From Mesorhizobium sp. AR07 (GTDB taxonomy: Bacteria; Pseudomonadota; Alphaproteobacteria; Rhizobiales; Rhizobiaceae): a stretch of DNA of 64,000 nucleotides. The notes beneath the pieces are model-generated. The model was not told where the DNA came from and did no database searches. It saw only the letters and a list, made by a program, of their open reading frames with translations. A program made the translations under genes and the position numbers. The stretch lies in the NCBI RefSeq assembly GCF_024746815.1, contig NZ_CP080525.1, positions 4,148,501 to 4,212,500 of the forward strand, written 5' to 3'. Shown piece after piece: positions 1-8,447 of this stretch; positions within the stretch are counted from its first letter, which is position 1, and each line of letters starts with the position of its first letter.

Positions 1-59
1 GAAAATCTTCATCACACGAACGTGATCGCAGGGATACCGGCATTGCTGGAACATTTTGC

Positions 60-92
60 CAAAAAAAGAGGCCCGGACGTGATCCGGGCCTC
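60..92 (-). terminator. Rho-independent terminator downstream of amtB
   Basis: A 10-bp perfect stem (68-77 with 83-92, GAGGCCCGGA with TCCGGGCCTC) has a 5-nt loop. Read on the minus strand it is followed by seven T residues. It lies after the amtB stop codon, with a REP-like repeat in between, and probably ends the glnK-amtB transcript. Confidence 0.8.
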
Positions 93-139
93 AATGCGTG
101 AACTCCTTTCGGGAGCGTCACGACGGGATTTTTTTCGAA

Positions 140-183
140 GCAATTCCAGGAAAAATGTGCAGCGGTTTTCCGCATGGAATTGC
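140..183. repeat. REP-like dispersed repeat, copy 1 (GCAATTCC family)
   Basis: A short imperfect palindrome opens with GCAATTCCAGGAAAA and closes with GGAATTGC around a conserved GCGGTTTTCC centre. Related copies lie at 46725-46767 and 63884-63953. It sits between the amtB stop and its terminator, so it would be transcribed as a hairpin in the 3' UTR. Confidence 0.7.
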
Positions 184-246
184 CTGGAAGGGATAGGGGG
201 GCCGGCGGGAGGAGGGTTCCGCCGGCCCCGTTGGCCAAGCTGGGCC

Positions 247-1602
247 TTACGGCACCACTTCGCCATGCTGGGAGATGTCGAGGCCCTCGACCTCTTCCTG
301 GGTCGTCGGACGCAGGCCAACCAGCGCCTTGACGATGTAGAGGATCACGAAGGTGGCGATCGCCGTCCACAGGATGGTGAAGACGATGCCGTAGAGCTGG
401 ATGGCGACCGAACCGCCCTTGCCCAGCGCATTGATCGCCGGATCGGCAAGCGCACCAGTCAGCAACGCACCGACCACACCGCCTACGCCATGCACGCCGA
501 AGGCATCGAGCGAGTCGTCATAGCCGAATATGTGCTTCACCTTGACCGCCGAGATGTAGCAGACGACGCCGGCGACGATGCCGATAATGAAGGCGCCGGT
601 CGGGTTGACGAAACCGGAGGCCGGCGTCACCGCGACGAGGCCGGCGACGGCACCCGAGATGATGCCGAGCACGGAGGGCTTCTTGGCGACGATCCATTCG
701 GCGAACATCCAGGCAAGTGCGGCCGCGGCAGTGGCAACCTGAGTGTTCATCATCGCGGCGCCGGCAAGACCATCGGCCGCCAGTTCCGAACCGGCGTTGA
801 AGCCGAACCAGCCGACCCACAGCAGCGAAGCACCGATCACCGAGTAGACCAGGTTGTGCGGCGCCATGTTGGTGGTGCCGTAGCCTTCACGCTTGCCGAG
901 GACCAGCGCGCAGACCAGACCGGCGACACCGGCGTTGATGTGGACGACCGTGCCGCCGGCGAAGTCGAGAACGCCCGCCGTGCCGAGGAAGCCACCACCC
1001 CACACCCAGTGCGCGATCGGCGCATAGACGAACAGCAGCCACAGCGCCATGAAGAGGAGCAGCGCCGAGAACTTCATGCGTTCGGCAAAGGCGCCGGCAA
1101 TCAGCGCGGGCGTGATGATGGCGAAGGTCATCTGGAACATCGAGAAGACGAATTCAGGAATGTTCGAGACCCCCGGCAACCAGAGTGTCGAGACCGTGAT
1201 GCCGTGGTGGAAGAATTTCGAGACGCCGCCGATATAGGCATTCATGCCGCCGCCGTCGGAAAAGGCCAGCGAATAGCCGAACATGAACCACAGCACCGTC
1301 ACCAGGCAGGTGATGGCAAAGCTCTGCATGATGGTGGCGAGCACGTTCTTCTTGCGCACCATACCGCCGTAGAACAGCGCCAGACCCGGGATGGTCATCA
1401 TCAGCACCAGCGCCGTCGAGGTCAGCATCCAGGCGGTGTTGCCTGTGTCGAGCACCGGGGCGGGGGCGGCGGCCGGTGCGGCCGCTGCGGCAGCAGGAGC
1501 CGCCTGCTGCGCGAAGGCGGCGACCGTGCCCAATGCTGCGAGAGCGAGCGAGCCCAAAAGGGCGGCGCGTCCCGTCGTCTTCAAGGTGGAAGGAATATTC
1601 AT
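247..1602 (-). CDS. amtB: Ammonium transporter AmtB
   Basis: Inner-membrane ammonium channel of the Amt/Rh family, 451 aa. An N-terminal signal-like segment ends near AAFAQ. An Ala/Pro-rich linker follows, then the Amt core, which starts at DTGNTAWMLTSTALVL. The ATG at 1602 is preferred because GGAGAG precedes it at good spacing; the longer reading upstream overlaps glnK. The gene starts 31 bp after glnK on the same strand, the usual glnK-amtB pair, in which uridylylation of the PII protein controls channel gating. Co-transcription from the sigma-54 type promoter upstream of glnK is inferred. Confidence 0.95.
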   Translation of the reverse strand: MNIPSTLKTTGRAALLGSLALAALGTVAAFAQQAAPAAAAAAPAAAPAPVLDTGNTAWMLTSTALVLMMTIPGLALFYGGMVRKKNVLATIMQSFAITCLVTVLWFMFGYSLAFSDGGGMNAYIGGVSKFFHHGITVSTLWLPGVSNIPEFVFSMFQMTFAIITPALIAGAFAERMKFSALLLFMALWLLFVYAPIAHWVWGGGFLGTAGVLDFAGGTVVHINAGVAGLVCALVLGKREGYGTTNMAPHNLVYSVIGASLLWVGWFGFNAGSELAADGLAGAAMMNTQVATAAAALAWMFAEWIVAKKPSVLGIISGAVAGLVAVTPASGFVNPTGAFIIGIVAGVVCYISAVKVKHIFGYDDSLDAFGVHGVGGVVGALLTGALADPAINALGKGGSVAIQLYGIVFTILWTAIATFVILYIVKALVGLRPTTQEEVEGLDISQHGEVVP

Positions 1603-1633
1603 TGAACTCTCCATTGGAATACGTGATCGCCGC

Positions 1634-1972
1634 TCAGAGCGCGTCGGTGTCTGTTTCGCCGGTGCGGATGCGCACCGCCTGATCGATGCCGAAAACGAAG
1701 ATCTTGCCGTCGCCGATCTGGCCGGTCTTGGCGGCCGCGGTGATGGCCTCGACGGCCTTGTCGACCATGTCGGCACTGACCGCGACTTCGATCTTGATCT
1801 TCGGCAGGAAACTGACCGCGTATTCCGCCCCGCGATAGATTTCCGTATGCCCCTTCTGACGCCCGTAGCCTTTGACTTCGGTGACGGTCAGGCCCTGGAT
1901 GCCGACGGCGGTAAGCGCTTCGCGTACCTCGTCGAGCTTGAACGGCTTGATGATTGCCATCACGATTTTCAT
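1634..1972 (-). CDS. glnK: Nitrogen regulatory protein PII (GlnK)
   Basis: PII signal transducer of 112 aa, the family's normal length. It begins MKIVMAIIKPFKLDEVREAL and carries the T-loop with the uridylylation tyrosine at residue 51 (YRGAEYAV). A B-loop-like TGQIGDGKIF segment follows. PII proteins sense 2-oxoglutarate, ATP/ADP and glutamine status; GlnK binds and blocks AmtB. AmtB is encoded 31 bp downstream, which supports glnK rather than glnB. AAAGGGTG precedes the ATG. Confidence 0.95.
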   Translation of the reverse strand: MKIVMAIIKPFKLDEVREALTAVGIQGLTVTEVKGYGRQKGHTEIYRGAEYAVSFLPKIKIEVAVSADMVDKAVEAITAAAKTGQIGDGKIFVFGIDQAVRIRTGETDTDAL

Positions 1973-2054
1973 AAGGTTTCACCCTTTGCTGTTGCGGTCC
2001 CCCGCGTTTGCACGACTTCACCGATCCCAAGGAGCCGGAGAGTGCTCACGAGGA

Positions 2055-2070
2055 TTCAAGCTCCGTGCCA
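2055..2070 (-). promoter_or_regulatory. Sigma-54 (RpoN) promoter of glnK-amtB
   Basis: On the minus strand TGGCACG is followed after 4 bases by TTGAA. This matches the -24 element exactly; the -12 element carries TTGAA instead of TTGCA/T. It lies about 83 bp upstream of the glnK ATG, giving a leader of about 70 nt. RpoN/NtrC control of glnK-amtB is well established in proteobacteria. No clear NtrC dyad was found upstream. Confidence 0.65.
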
Positions 2071-2160
2071 AGTGCGGAAGCAGGGTGTTAACCCACTGTA
2101 AACAAAGCGATTGGGGCGCGTTCGGACGCCGCCTGCCCACGAGCGCGGCGGTGCATCTGA

Positions 2161-2195
2161 TTAAAAAACAGGCAATTTTTCCGAAATGCCTATTC
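2161..2195 (-). terminator. Possible terminator of tesB
   Basis: On the minus strand a weak hairpin (AGGCA with TGCCT, 2170-2174 and 2187-2191) is followed by six T residues. It overlaps the tesB stop codon. The stem is short, so this is tentative. Confidence 0.35.
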
Positions 2196-3065
2196 CGCAG
2201 GCGATCGTTTCAGGCGGATCAGCCCTTCCTGCGCGACCGAGGCGATCAGCGTCCCGTCGCGGGCAAACAGCGACCCGCGCGTAAAGCCGCGCGACCCCTG
2301 CGTCGACGGGCTGTCTTGCGTGTAGAGCATCCAGTCGTCGAGTGCATGGCTGCGATGGAACCACATGGCGTGATCGAGGCTCGCCGCCTGGATATCGCGA
2401 TCGAAAATGGCGCGGCCATGCGCGAAGGTCGAGGTGTCGAGCAGCGTCATGTCGGAGAGATAAGCGAGCACCGCCGCCTGAATGGCGCGATCGGCCGGTA
2501 CCGGACCGGTCGTGCGGATCCAGATGTTCTGCTTCGGCTCCAGCTTTTCCCGACTGGTGTAGTGCTTCAGCATCACCGGCTTCATCTCGATCGGCCGGTC
2601 GCGCTCCCAATAGCGCTTGATGCCTTCGGGCACCGCCTCTGCGAACTTGCCCAGCAATTCGCGCTGCGACAGCAGCGTATCGGGCCCCGGAACGTCCTGC
2701 GGCATCGGCACCTGGTGCTCGAGGCCGACCTCATCCTGCTGGAACGAGGCTTCCAGCGAAAAGATCGCCTGGCCATGCTGGATCGCCACAACGCGGCGTG
2801 TGGTGAAGGAGCCGCCGTCGCGGATCCGGTCGACCTCGTAGACGATCGGCACCTTGGTGTCGCCGGGCCGCATGAAATAGCCGTGCAGCGAATGCACGTG
2901 CCGATCGGGGTCGACGGTTCGCTGTGCTGCCACCAGCGCCTGGGCGATGGTCTGGCCGCCGAAGACGCGCTGCCAGTCGAGCAGGGGGCTGCGACCACGA
3001 TACAGATTGTGTTCCAGCTTCTCGAGGTCGAGAATGCCGAGAAGCTCGTCCATGGCAGCCGTCAT
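2190..3065 (-). CDS. tesB: Acyl-CoA thioesterase II
   Basis: Double hot-dog thioesterase of 291 aa, the usual TesB length, hydrolysing medium and long acyl-CoA esters. Conserved stretches include RVFGGQTIAQALVAAQ near residue 35, HSLHGYFMRPGD, and a C-terminal LDHAMWFHR...DWMLY...RGFTRG block typical of the second hot-dog domain. The ATG at 3065 has AAGGGTG about 8 nt upstream; an ATG 12 nt downstream is a weaker alternative. It is divergent from the hydroxylase gene at 3166 across a 100-bp intergenic region. Confidence 0.93.
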   Translation of the reverse strand: MTAAMDELLGILDLEKLEHNLYRGRSPLLDWQRVFGGQTIAQALVAAQRTVDPDRHVHSLHGYFMRPGDTKVPIVYEVDRIRDGGSFTTRRVVAIQHGQAIFSLEASFQQDEVGLEHQVPMPQDVPGPDTLLSQRELLGKFAEAVPEGIKRYWERDRPIEMKPVMLKHYTSREKLEPKQNIWIRTTGPVPADRAIQAAVLAYLSDMTLLDTSTFAHGRAIFDRDIQAASLDHAMWFHRSHALDDWMLYTQDSPSTQGSRGFTRGSLFARDGTLIASVAQEGLIRLKRSPAE

Positions 3066-3165
3066 ATTTTCGCACCCTTGCCGCGGAAGTGTTAAGGCGG
3101 TTTCCGACAGGACGGACAGCCAGTCAAGGGCGCAAGACCCGATCGGCGCGCAAGGAGCAAAGAAG

Positions 3166-4425
3166 ATGCAACGCAAGGCGGACGCGACAACCAGATCCGG
3201 GCTCGATGTCCTCGTCGCCGGCGCCGGCTATGTCGGCCTTGCCACGGCCGTCTCGCTGAAGCGGGCGCGCCCTAGCCTTGCCGTTGCGCTGGTCGATGCC
3301 GCGCCGGCTGGCGCCTGGCAAAGGGATGGCCGCGCATCGGCCATCGCCGCCGCCGCCTGCCGCATGCTTGACCAGCTCGGCGTGTGGGACGAGATCGCGC
3401 CTCAGGCCCAGGCGATCACCGAGATGGTCATCACCGATTCGCGCACCTCCGATCCGGTGCGCCCGGTCTTCCTGACCTTCGACGGTGAGGTGGCGCCGGG
3501 CGAACCTTTCGCGCATATGGTGGCCAACCGGGTGCTGAACGGCGCCTTGCGGGCCAGCGCCGAAAAGCTCGGCATCGACATCATCGAAGGCGTCGCGGTG
3601 CAGGGTTTCGAGACCAACGGCGCCGGCATCACCGTGCATCTCGGCGACGGCGCGACGCTGAAGGCCCGGCTGTTGGTTGCCGCCGACGGCGTCAACTCGA
3701 AGCTGCGCGACATGGCCGGCATCAAGACGGTGAAGTGGGAATACGGCCAGTCCGGCATCGTCTGCACGGTGGCGCATGAACGCCCGCACAATGGCCGGGC
3801 GGAGGAGCATTTCCTGCCCGCCGGCCCGTTCGCCACGCTGCCGCTGAAGCCCGGCGACGACGGCACCAACCGCTCGTCGATCGTCTGGGTAGAGCGCACG
3901 CCCGATGCCGAGAAGCTGGTGGCCGGCGACGACCTCGTCTTCGAGCACGAACTCGAACAGCGCTTTGGCCTGAAGCTCGGTGAGATCCGCGTCGCTGACA
4001 AGCCGCGCGCCTGGCCGCTCGGCCTGACCATCGCGCGCGCCTTCGTCGCGCCGCGCATCGCGCTCGCCGGCGATGCCGCCCACGGCATCCACCCGATCGC
4101 CGGCCAGGGCCTCAATCTCGGCTTCAAGGATGTCGCCGCTTTGGCCGAAGTGATCGTCGAGGCCGACCGGCTTGGCCAGGACATCGGCGCACTCGACGTA
4201 CTCGAACGCTACCAGCAGTGGCGGCGCTTCGACACCGTGCAGATGGGCATCACCACGGATGTGCTGAACCGGCTGTTTTCCAACGACATCGGCCCGCTGC
4301 GCGCTGTCCGCGACATTGGCCTCGGCCTCGTCGAACGGATGCCGCGACTGAAGGAATTCTTCATCCGCCAGGCGTCGGGATTGTCCGCCGGCACGCCAAG
4401 ACTGTTGAAAGGCGAAGCGATCTGA
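3166..4425 (+). CDS. UbiH/UbiF/Coq6-family FAD-dependent hydroxylase
   Basis: Class A flavoprotein monooxygenase of 419 aa, probably hydroxylating the ubiquinone ring. The N-terminal dinucleotide fold is GAGYVGLATAVSL. The DG motif appears as LLVAADGVNSKLR, and the FAD ribityl-binding motif as IALAGDAAHGIHPIAGQG followed by LNLGFKDVAAL. AAGGAG lies 8 nt before the ATG. The family splits into enzymes acting at different ring positions (UbiH, UbiF, UbiI, UbiL), and sequence alone does not settle which this is. Confidence 0.9.
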   Translation: MQRKADATTRSGLDVLVAGAGYVGLATAVSLKRARPSLAVALVDAAPAGAWQRDGRASAIAAAACRMLDQLGVWDEIAPQAQAITEMVITDSRTSDPVRPVFLTFDGEVAPGEPFAHMVANRVLNGALRASAEKLGIDIIEGVAVQGFETNGAGITVHLGDGATLKARLLVAADGVNSKLRDMAGIKTVKWEYGQSGIVCTVAHERPHNGRAEEHFLPAGPFATLPLKPGDDGTNRSSIVWVERTPDAEKLVAGDDLVFEHELEQRFGLKLGEIRVADKPRAWPLGLTIARAFVAPRIALAGDAAHGIHPIAGQGLNLGFKDVAALAEVIVEADRLGQDIGALDVLERYQQWRRFDTVQMGITTDVLNRLFSNDIGPLRAVRDIGLGLVERMPRLKEFFIRQASGLSAGTPRLLKGEAI

Positions 4426-4447
4426 GCGCCTCGCGGCATACCCACTT

Positions 4448-4625
4448 CGTCATCCTTGGGCGAAGCGACGCGAAGCGGAGCGAAGACCCAAGGATCCACG
4501 CCGTTACCTCAGCCGAAGGTGCAGCGGAGCAGAATTCTGCACCGCTGCAAAGCTTTGATGTCGCGGCATGGATCCCGGGGTCTGCGCCGCGTCGCTTCGC
4601 TTCGTTGCTACGCCCTGGGATGACG
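4448..4625. repeat. CGTCATCC/GGATGACG foldback element, copy 1
   Basis: A 178-bp element is bounded by inverted repeats of roughly 60 bp. The left end starts CGTCATCCTTGGGCGAAGCG and the right end closes GGATGACG. The centre holds a second palindrome around GCAGAATTCTGC. It encodes nothing visible and lies between convergent genes. Copies occur at 57447-57630 (same size) and 26382-26435 (short form). It resembles a MITE or large intergenic palindrome. Confidence 0.75.
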
Positions 4626-4714
4626 ACGCGATGAGCGTTTGCGTCAATCGCCAAGGTATGCGGTCCGGCAACGCGGGCACACCCAACCCGTCAAATCCTC
4701 GGTACAGCGCGTAC

Positions 4715-5242
4715 TCAGTTCACTTCGAAGCCGAGCTTCTGCCGCAGCCGCAATATCCTCTGGTCGGATATCTCAAGGCGTTTCTCGCCGCCTTGGGCAG
4801 CGCGATTGACCATCTGCAGCAGATCGTTTCGCTCGGCGACATCGAGACGCTCGCGCAGGAACGGCGCCAGCTTGTCGATGACAACAGTCGTGTCGTCGAT
4901 CTGCGACGCGGCCCATTTGGCGTAGATCACCGCTTCGTCGGTCTTCTTCTTGTCGGCGATCTCGGAGATCACCGCGCGAATGACGGCCTCGCGCCGCGGC
5001 AGCACAGGCCCATCCTCGGAGACCAGGGCGGTGATCAGCGTCGCGGCCGCCACCACCGGATCGTCGATCGCCGTCAGCGGCGACAGGGCCGCCTGCTTGC
5101 GCAGCTTCTTGCGGCGCACCGAGCCCTGCACCCGACCGATGACATCGGCGACGTCACGCGCGGCCTCGTTCATGGCCTTCATCCGGTACCACCAGAACGC
5201 CGCCGCGCCCAACACGCCAAGGATAGCAATCAGGAAAGGCAT
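4715..5242 (-). CDS. Membrane-anchored conserved hypothetical protein (possibly TerB-like)
   Basis: A 175-aa protein with one N-terminal membrane segment (about residues 3-18, FLIAILGVLGAAAFWW). A basic, helix-rich cytoplasmic part follows (RRKKLRKQ near residue 45). The acidic pattern around EDGPVLPRREAVIRAVISEIA and the final LRLRQKLGF suggest an all-helical TerB/DjlA-like domain; this fold call is inference. No catalytic motif was recognised, and neighbours do not reveal its role. Confidence 0.7.
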   Translation of the reverse strand: MPFLIAILGVLGAAAFWWYRMKAMNEAARDVADVIGRVQGSVRRKKLRKQAALSPLTAIDDPVVAAATLITALVSEDGPVLPRREAVIRAVISEIADKKKTDEAVIYAKWAASQIDDTTVVIDKLAPFLRERLDVAERNDLLQMVNRAAQGGEKRLEISDQRILRLRQKLGFEVN

Positions 5243-5382
5243 GCCGAATCCCCCAGATTCCGGCGACGATAGGAGAACTCTTGCATTGCTTCAACACGCA
5301 AGAGTTGCGCATGAAATGAACCCAGGACGTTCGCTCGACCGAACGCCCTGGTTTCCAAGTGGCCGCAACGCATGGCGGACGC

Positions 5383-5739
5383 CTATGACCCCGGTATGTC
5401 GTAGATGGCCCGGACCTCGATCGTGCCGAGTTCGGCCAGCGGAATGCCGGCGGCGATGTCCAGCGCCTCTTCGAGATTTTTCGCCTCGATCATGACGAAG
5501 CCGAGCAATTGCTCCTTGGTCTCGGCGAAGGGGCCGTCGGTGACCAGCCGCTTGCCCTTGCGCCGCCGTACGGTTTTGGCTGATGTCACCGATTGCAGCG
5601 CCTGGGCGACGATCAGCAGGCCTTGCTCCTCCAGGGATCGGTCATAGGCCAGCGAATCGGCGTCGAGCTTGGCCGACCCTGCCGGGGTCAGCGCGTGAAG
5701 ATCCTTTTCCTCACCATAAACCAGGCAAACATATTTCAT
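5383..5739 (-). CDS. YCII-related (DGPF domain) protein
   Basis: Small cytoplasmic protein of 118 aa with the YCII/DGPF signature: MKYVCLVYGEE at the start, VTDGPFAETKEQLLGF near residue 67, and a closing IEVRAIYDI strand. The family has a ferredoxin-like dimeric fold, and members often accompany ECF sigma factors, though none is present here. Its ATG overlaps the stop of the upstream 76-aa gene as ATGA, with GGGAGC just before, so translation is probably coupled. Confidence 0.88.
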   Translation of the reverse strand: MKYVCLVYGEEKDLHALTPAGSAKLDADSLAYDRSLEEQGLLIVAQALQSVTSAKTVRRRKGKRLVTDGPFAETKEQLLGFVMIEAKNLEEALDIAAGIPLAELGTIEVRAIYDIPGS

Positions 5740-5966
5740 TTCCAGCTCCCTTGCTGCGACGAACCATAGGATGCGGCAACGAGAGTGTCAGCGTTGCCCT
5801 CGACCGCCGCCGCCGCATGGTCGAGGAGGCATGCCGCGATCCCGATGATGGCAATCGCCACCAGAAGCCGGCCAAAACCGGACGCCGGCGGATGCAGCCA
5901 AAACTCTTCTCGTCGTCCGGCCTTGTGGCCTGGGTCCTTCCATAATGCGAAAAGCAGATTGTCCAT
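5736..5966 (-). CDS. Small membrane protein of unknown function
   Basis: A 76-aa protein beginning MDNLLFALWKDPGHK. A strong GGAGGT lies 5 nt before its ATG, which is why this start is chosen over a longer in-frame reading. One hydrophobic segment (about residues 33-52, LLVAIAIIGIAACLLDHAAA) suggests a single membrane pass. The stop overlaps the ATG of the YCII gene by ATGA, so the two are likely co-translated. No family was recognised. Confidence 0.65.
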   Translation of the reverse strand: MDNLLFALWKDPGHKAGRREEFWLHPPASGFGRLLVAIAIIGIAACLLDHAAAAVEGNADTLVAASYGSSQQGSWK

Positions 5967-6195
5967 GTGAACCTCCATCCGGCCACGAATCCCATGGCCA
6001 CCCGCAGGACGCGTGAGGGAGATCGAAGTCGACATTTTTGCACGCGCATTTTTTCAGAAAATTCGAGATCGCCGCAGCCCGCACCGCGCAATGGTCCAAA
6101 GAGCGCAGTGGCCTTCGCGTCCGCGCGCGCTATAGTTGACAGGACGCCGGGCCCAACAGCCCCGACAGCCAGCCACGACAACCAAGGAGGAATTC

Positions 6196-6621
6196 ATGGA
6201 CCGCACCGCAAACGCCGTCTGGAAGGGCAATCTGAAAGAGGGCAAAGGCACGATCGATACCCAGAGCGGGACCCTCAAGGCCACGCCCTATTCGTTCAAG
6301 GCGCGCTTCGAGGACGAGAGCGGCAAATCCGGCACCAATCCCGAAGAGCTGATCGCCGCAGCGCATGCCGGCTGCTACGCCATGCAGCTGTCGCATTTCC
6401 TGGCCGAGAACGGCACGCCCGCCACCGAACTCAACGCCAAGGCGGTGGTCACGCTGGTGCCCGGCACCGGCATCACCGGCAGCGCCATCACGCTGGTCGG
6501 CAAGGTGCCGGGCATCGATGCGGCGAAATTCAAGGAATTGGCTGAAAAGGCCAAGGCCGAATGCCCGGTCTCGAAGGCACTCGGCGCGATCAAGGTGTCG
6601 CTCGATGCCAGGCTTGGTTGA
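6196..6621 (+). CDS. osmC: OsmC/YhfA-type peroxiredoxin-like protein
   Basis: OsmC-family thiol peroxidase of 141 aa that reduces organic hydroperoxides. The two redox cysteines are visible at residue 60 (AAAHAGCYAMQLSH) and residue 123 (KAECPVSKALG). The order and spacing fit OsmC rather than Ohr, whose gene lies at 21851. AAGGAGG precedes the ATG at 7 nt. It appears monocistronic and is followed by a palindromic repeat. Confidence 0.93.
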   Translation: MDRTANAVWKGNLKEGKGTIDTQSGTLKATPYSFKARFEDESGKSGTNPEELIAAAHAGCYAMQLSHFLAENGTPATELNAKAVVTLVPGTGITGSAITLVGKVPGIDAAKFKELAEKAKAECPVSKALGAIKVSLDARLG

Positions 6622-6637
6622 GAGGCTGAAGCTGCCG

Positions 6638-6692
6638 ATCTCCCCCCAAGAGGGGGAGATGTCCGGCAGGACAGAGGGGGGCGCTGTCCCGC
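6638..6692. repeat. RIME-like palindromic half-element
   Basis: A single half of the paired G/C-rich repeat: ATCTCCCCCCAAGAGGGGGAG, then ATGTCCGGCAGGACAGAG and a run of G. It lies between the convergent osmC and yceH genes. Paired forms of the family lie at 7452-7628, 18884-20325, 55596-55757 and 59270-59426. Confidence 0.75.
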
Positions 6693-6709
6693 CGACGTTT
6701 CAAACGATA

Positions 6710-7354
6710 TCAGCCGCCTGCGCCGCTCAGCGCCTCGATGCGAGCACGCAGTCTCGCGACTTCTTCCTCAAGCGCGCCGATGCGCTCTTCGAGGCCTGAG
6801 ACCGATGAGGTTGCCGACGGCGCCTGATGCATGGCGATCGCCGCGATCTGCGGCGTCCCGCTCAGCAGATGCACAAAACGCTCCTCGCGCTGGCCAGGCC
6901 CGCGCTCGATCAGCATCACCAGCGGCGGCCTGCGGCCGATCAACAGGTCGAGGTCGGTGCGCAGCGCGTCGATCGATGAGAACCGCGCCATGCGCTCGGC
7001 CCGTGCCAGCAATTCGTGCGCCGTCTGCGCACCGCGCAGCAGCATCAGGCCGATCAGCGCGATCTGCGCCGAGGTGAGCGAGAAACGCTGCGCCACCAGA
7101 TGCTCGTAGCGCTCGACGCGCGACGCGAAGACCTGCCGGACCAGGCCCTTCTGCTCCAGCTGGCTCAGCGCCCGCCTGACCTCGACAAGCTCGACCGCCA
7201 TCACCGGTTCGCGCGCCGTCTTCTGGTTGGCGGCGGCATGGGCGCCGTTGAGCGTCAGCGGATAGACATCAGGCGTCAGCTCCTTCTTCTCGATCAGGCA
7301 GCCGAGCACGCGCGCTTCGATCGGCGAGAGGATGGGAAGGTCGGTATCGGTCAT
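6710..7354 (-). CDS. yceH: YceH family (DUF480) protein
   Basis: A 214-aa protein of the YceH/DUF480 family. It begins with the signature LSPIEARVLGCLIEKKELTP and LTLNGAHAAANQKTAREPVM, which form the first winged-helix-like domain. A second such domain follows (SLTSAQIALIGLMLLRGAQTAHEL). A C-terminal coiled coil (SGLEERIGALEEEVARLRARIEAL, about 180-208) closes the protein. Function is unknown across the family. Confidence 0.9.
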   Translation of the reverse strand: MTDTDLPILSPIEARVLGCLIEKKELTPDVYPLTLNGAHAAANQKTAREPVMAVELVEVRRALSQLEQKGLVRQVFASRVERYEHLVAQRFSLTSAQIALIGLMLLRGAQTAHELLARAERMARFSSIDALRTDLDLLIGRRPPLVMLIERGPGQREERFVHLLSGTPQIAAIAMHQAPSATSSVSGLEERIGALEEEVARLRARIEALSGAGG

Positions 7355-7451
7355 TGGATTGGCAATTTTCTACTGATTCTTTGGCACTATGATTTTGACA
7401 GACATCATAGCGCTGCGACAGGGCAGAACGTCTTGAAGTCGGCAGGACAGC

Positions 7452-7628
7452 GCCCCCCTCTGTCCTGCCGGACATCTCCCCCACTTGGGGGGAGATCAGC
7501 AGCCTCAGCCCCCGGTTCTATTCTGAAGCGTTGAAGTTCTTCTGCAATGCTGGTGATTTGGCGAAGACGGCGATGAAGGCCAATCTCCCCCCAAGTGGGG
7601 GAGATGCCCGGCAGGGCAGAGGGGGGCG
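7452..7628. repeat. RIME-like paired palindromic element
   Basis: Two inverted half-elements flank a spacer of about 85 bp. The left half reads CCCCCCTCTGTCCTGCCGG then ACATCTCCCCCACTTGGGG. The right half is its inverse, ending GGCAGGGCAGAGGGGGG. It lies between yceH and the 3' end of sdhB. No coding potential was seen. Confidence 0.75.
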
Positions 7629-7667
7629 CGAAGGATCACCACAGATGAGGGCGATCTCCCGCCGAAA

Positions 7668-8447
7668 TTACACCCTTCTCTCCACCATCATCTTCTTGAT
7701 CTCGGCGATCGCCTTGGCCGGGTTGAGGCCCTTGGGGCAGGTCTGCGCGCAGTTCATGATGGTGTGGCAGCGGTAGAGCCGGAACGGGTCTTCGAGATTG
7801 TCGAGCCGCTCGCCCTTGGCCTCGTCGCGGGAATCGATCAGCCAGCGATAGGCCTGCAAGAGCGTTGCCGGGCCAAGATAGCGGTCGCCGTTCCACCAGT
7901 AGCTCGGGCACGAGGTCGAGCAGCAGGCGCACAGGATGCATTCGTAGAGCCCGTCGAGCTTCTCGCGGTCCTCATGGCTCTGCAGCCATTCCTTGGCCGG
8001 CTGCGGCGACACCGTCTTCAGCCACGGCTCGATCGAGGCGTGCTGGGCGTAGAAATTGGTCAGGTCGGGCACCAGGTCCTTGACCACCTGCATATGCGGC
8101 AGCGGATAGACCTTGACGGCGCCGGAAATGTCGTCGCAGCCCTTGGTGCAGGCCAGCGTGTTGGAGCCGTCGATGTTCATGGCGCAGGAGCCGCAAATGC
8201 CTTCGCGGCAGGAGCGACGCAAGGTCAGCGTCGGGTCAATCTTGTTCTTGATCCAGAGCAGTGCGTCGAGCACCATCGGCCCGCAATCGTCCATGTCGAC
8301 GAAATAGGTGTCGATGCGCGGGTTCTCGTCATCGTCCGGCGACCAGCGGTAGATACGGTACTCGCGCAGATTGGTCGCGCCTTCCGGCTTCGGCCAGGTC
8401 TTGCCCTGCTGGATCTTCGAGTTCTTGGGGAGCGTCAGTTCGACCAT
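7668..8447 (-). CDS. sdhB: Succinate dehydrogenase iron-sulfur subunit
   Basis: Iron-sulfur subunit of complex II (259 aa), passing electrons from SdhA FAD to ubiquinone. All three cluster motifs are present. The [2Fe-2S] ligands are in SCREGICGSCAMNIDG and LAC, the [4Fe-4S] ligands in CILCACCSTSCP, and the [3Fe-4S] ligands in CHTIMNCAQTCPKGLNP. Its ATG overlaps the stop of the DUF3052 gene by one base (TAATG), so it is last in the operon and probably translationally coupled to that gene. Confidence 0.97.
   Translation of the reverse strand: MVELTLPKNSKIQQGKTWPKPEGATNLREYRIYRWSPDDDENPRIDTYFVDMDDCGPMVLDALLWIKNKIDPTLTLRRSCREGICGSCAMNIDGSNTLACTKGCDDISGAVKVYPLPHMQVVKDLVPDLTNFYAQHASIEPWLKTVSPQPAKEWLQSHEDREKLDGLYECILCACCSTSCPSYWWNGDRYLGPATLLQAYRWLIDSRDEAKGERLDNLEDPFRLYRCHTIMNCAQTCPKGLNPAKAIAEIKKMMVERRV

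Noticed and set aside
12..320. Frame of 102 codons at the left edge
   Set aside because: It runs through the amtB terminator hairpin and a REP repeat and shows no protein-like composition.
2134..2155. NtrC-type dyad (TGCCCA with GGTGCA) upstream of the glnK promoter
   Set aside because: Arm spacing is 22 bp overall, not the 17 bp of NtrC sites, and the arms are imperfect.
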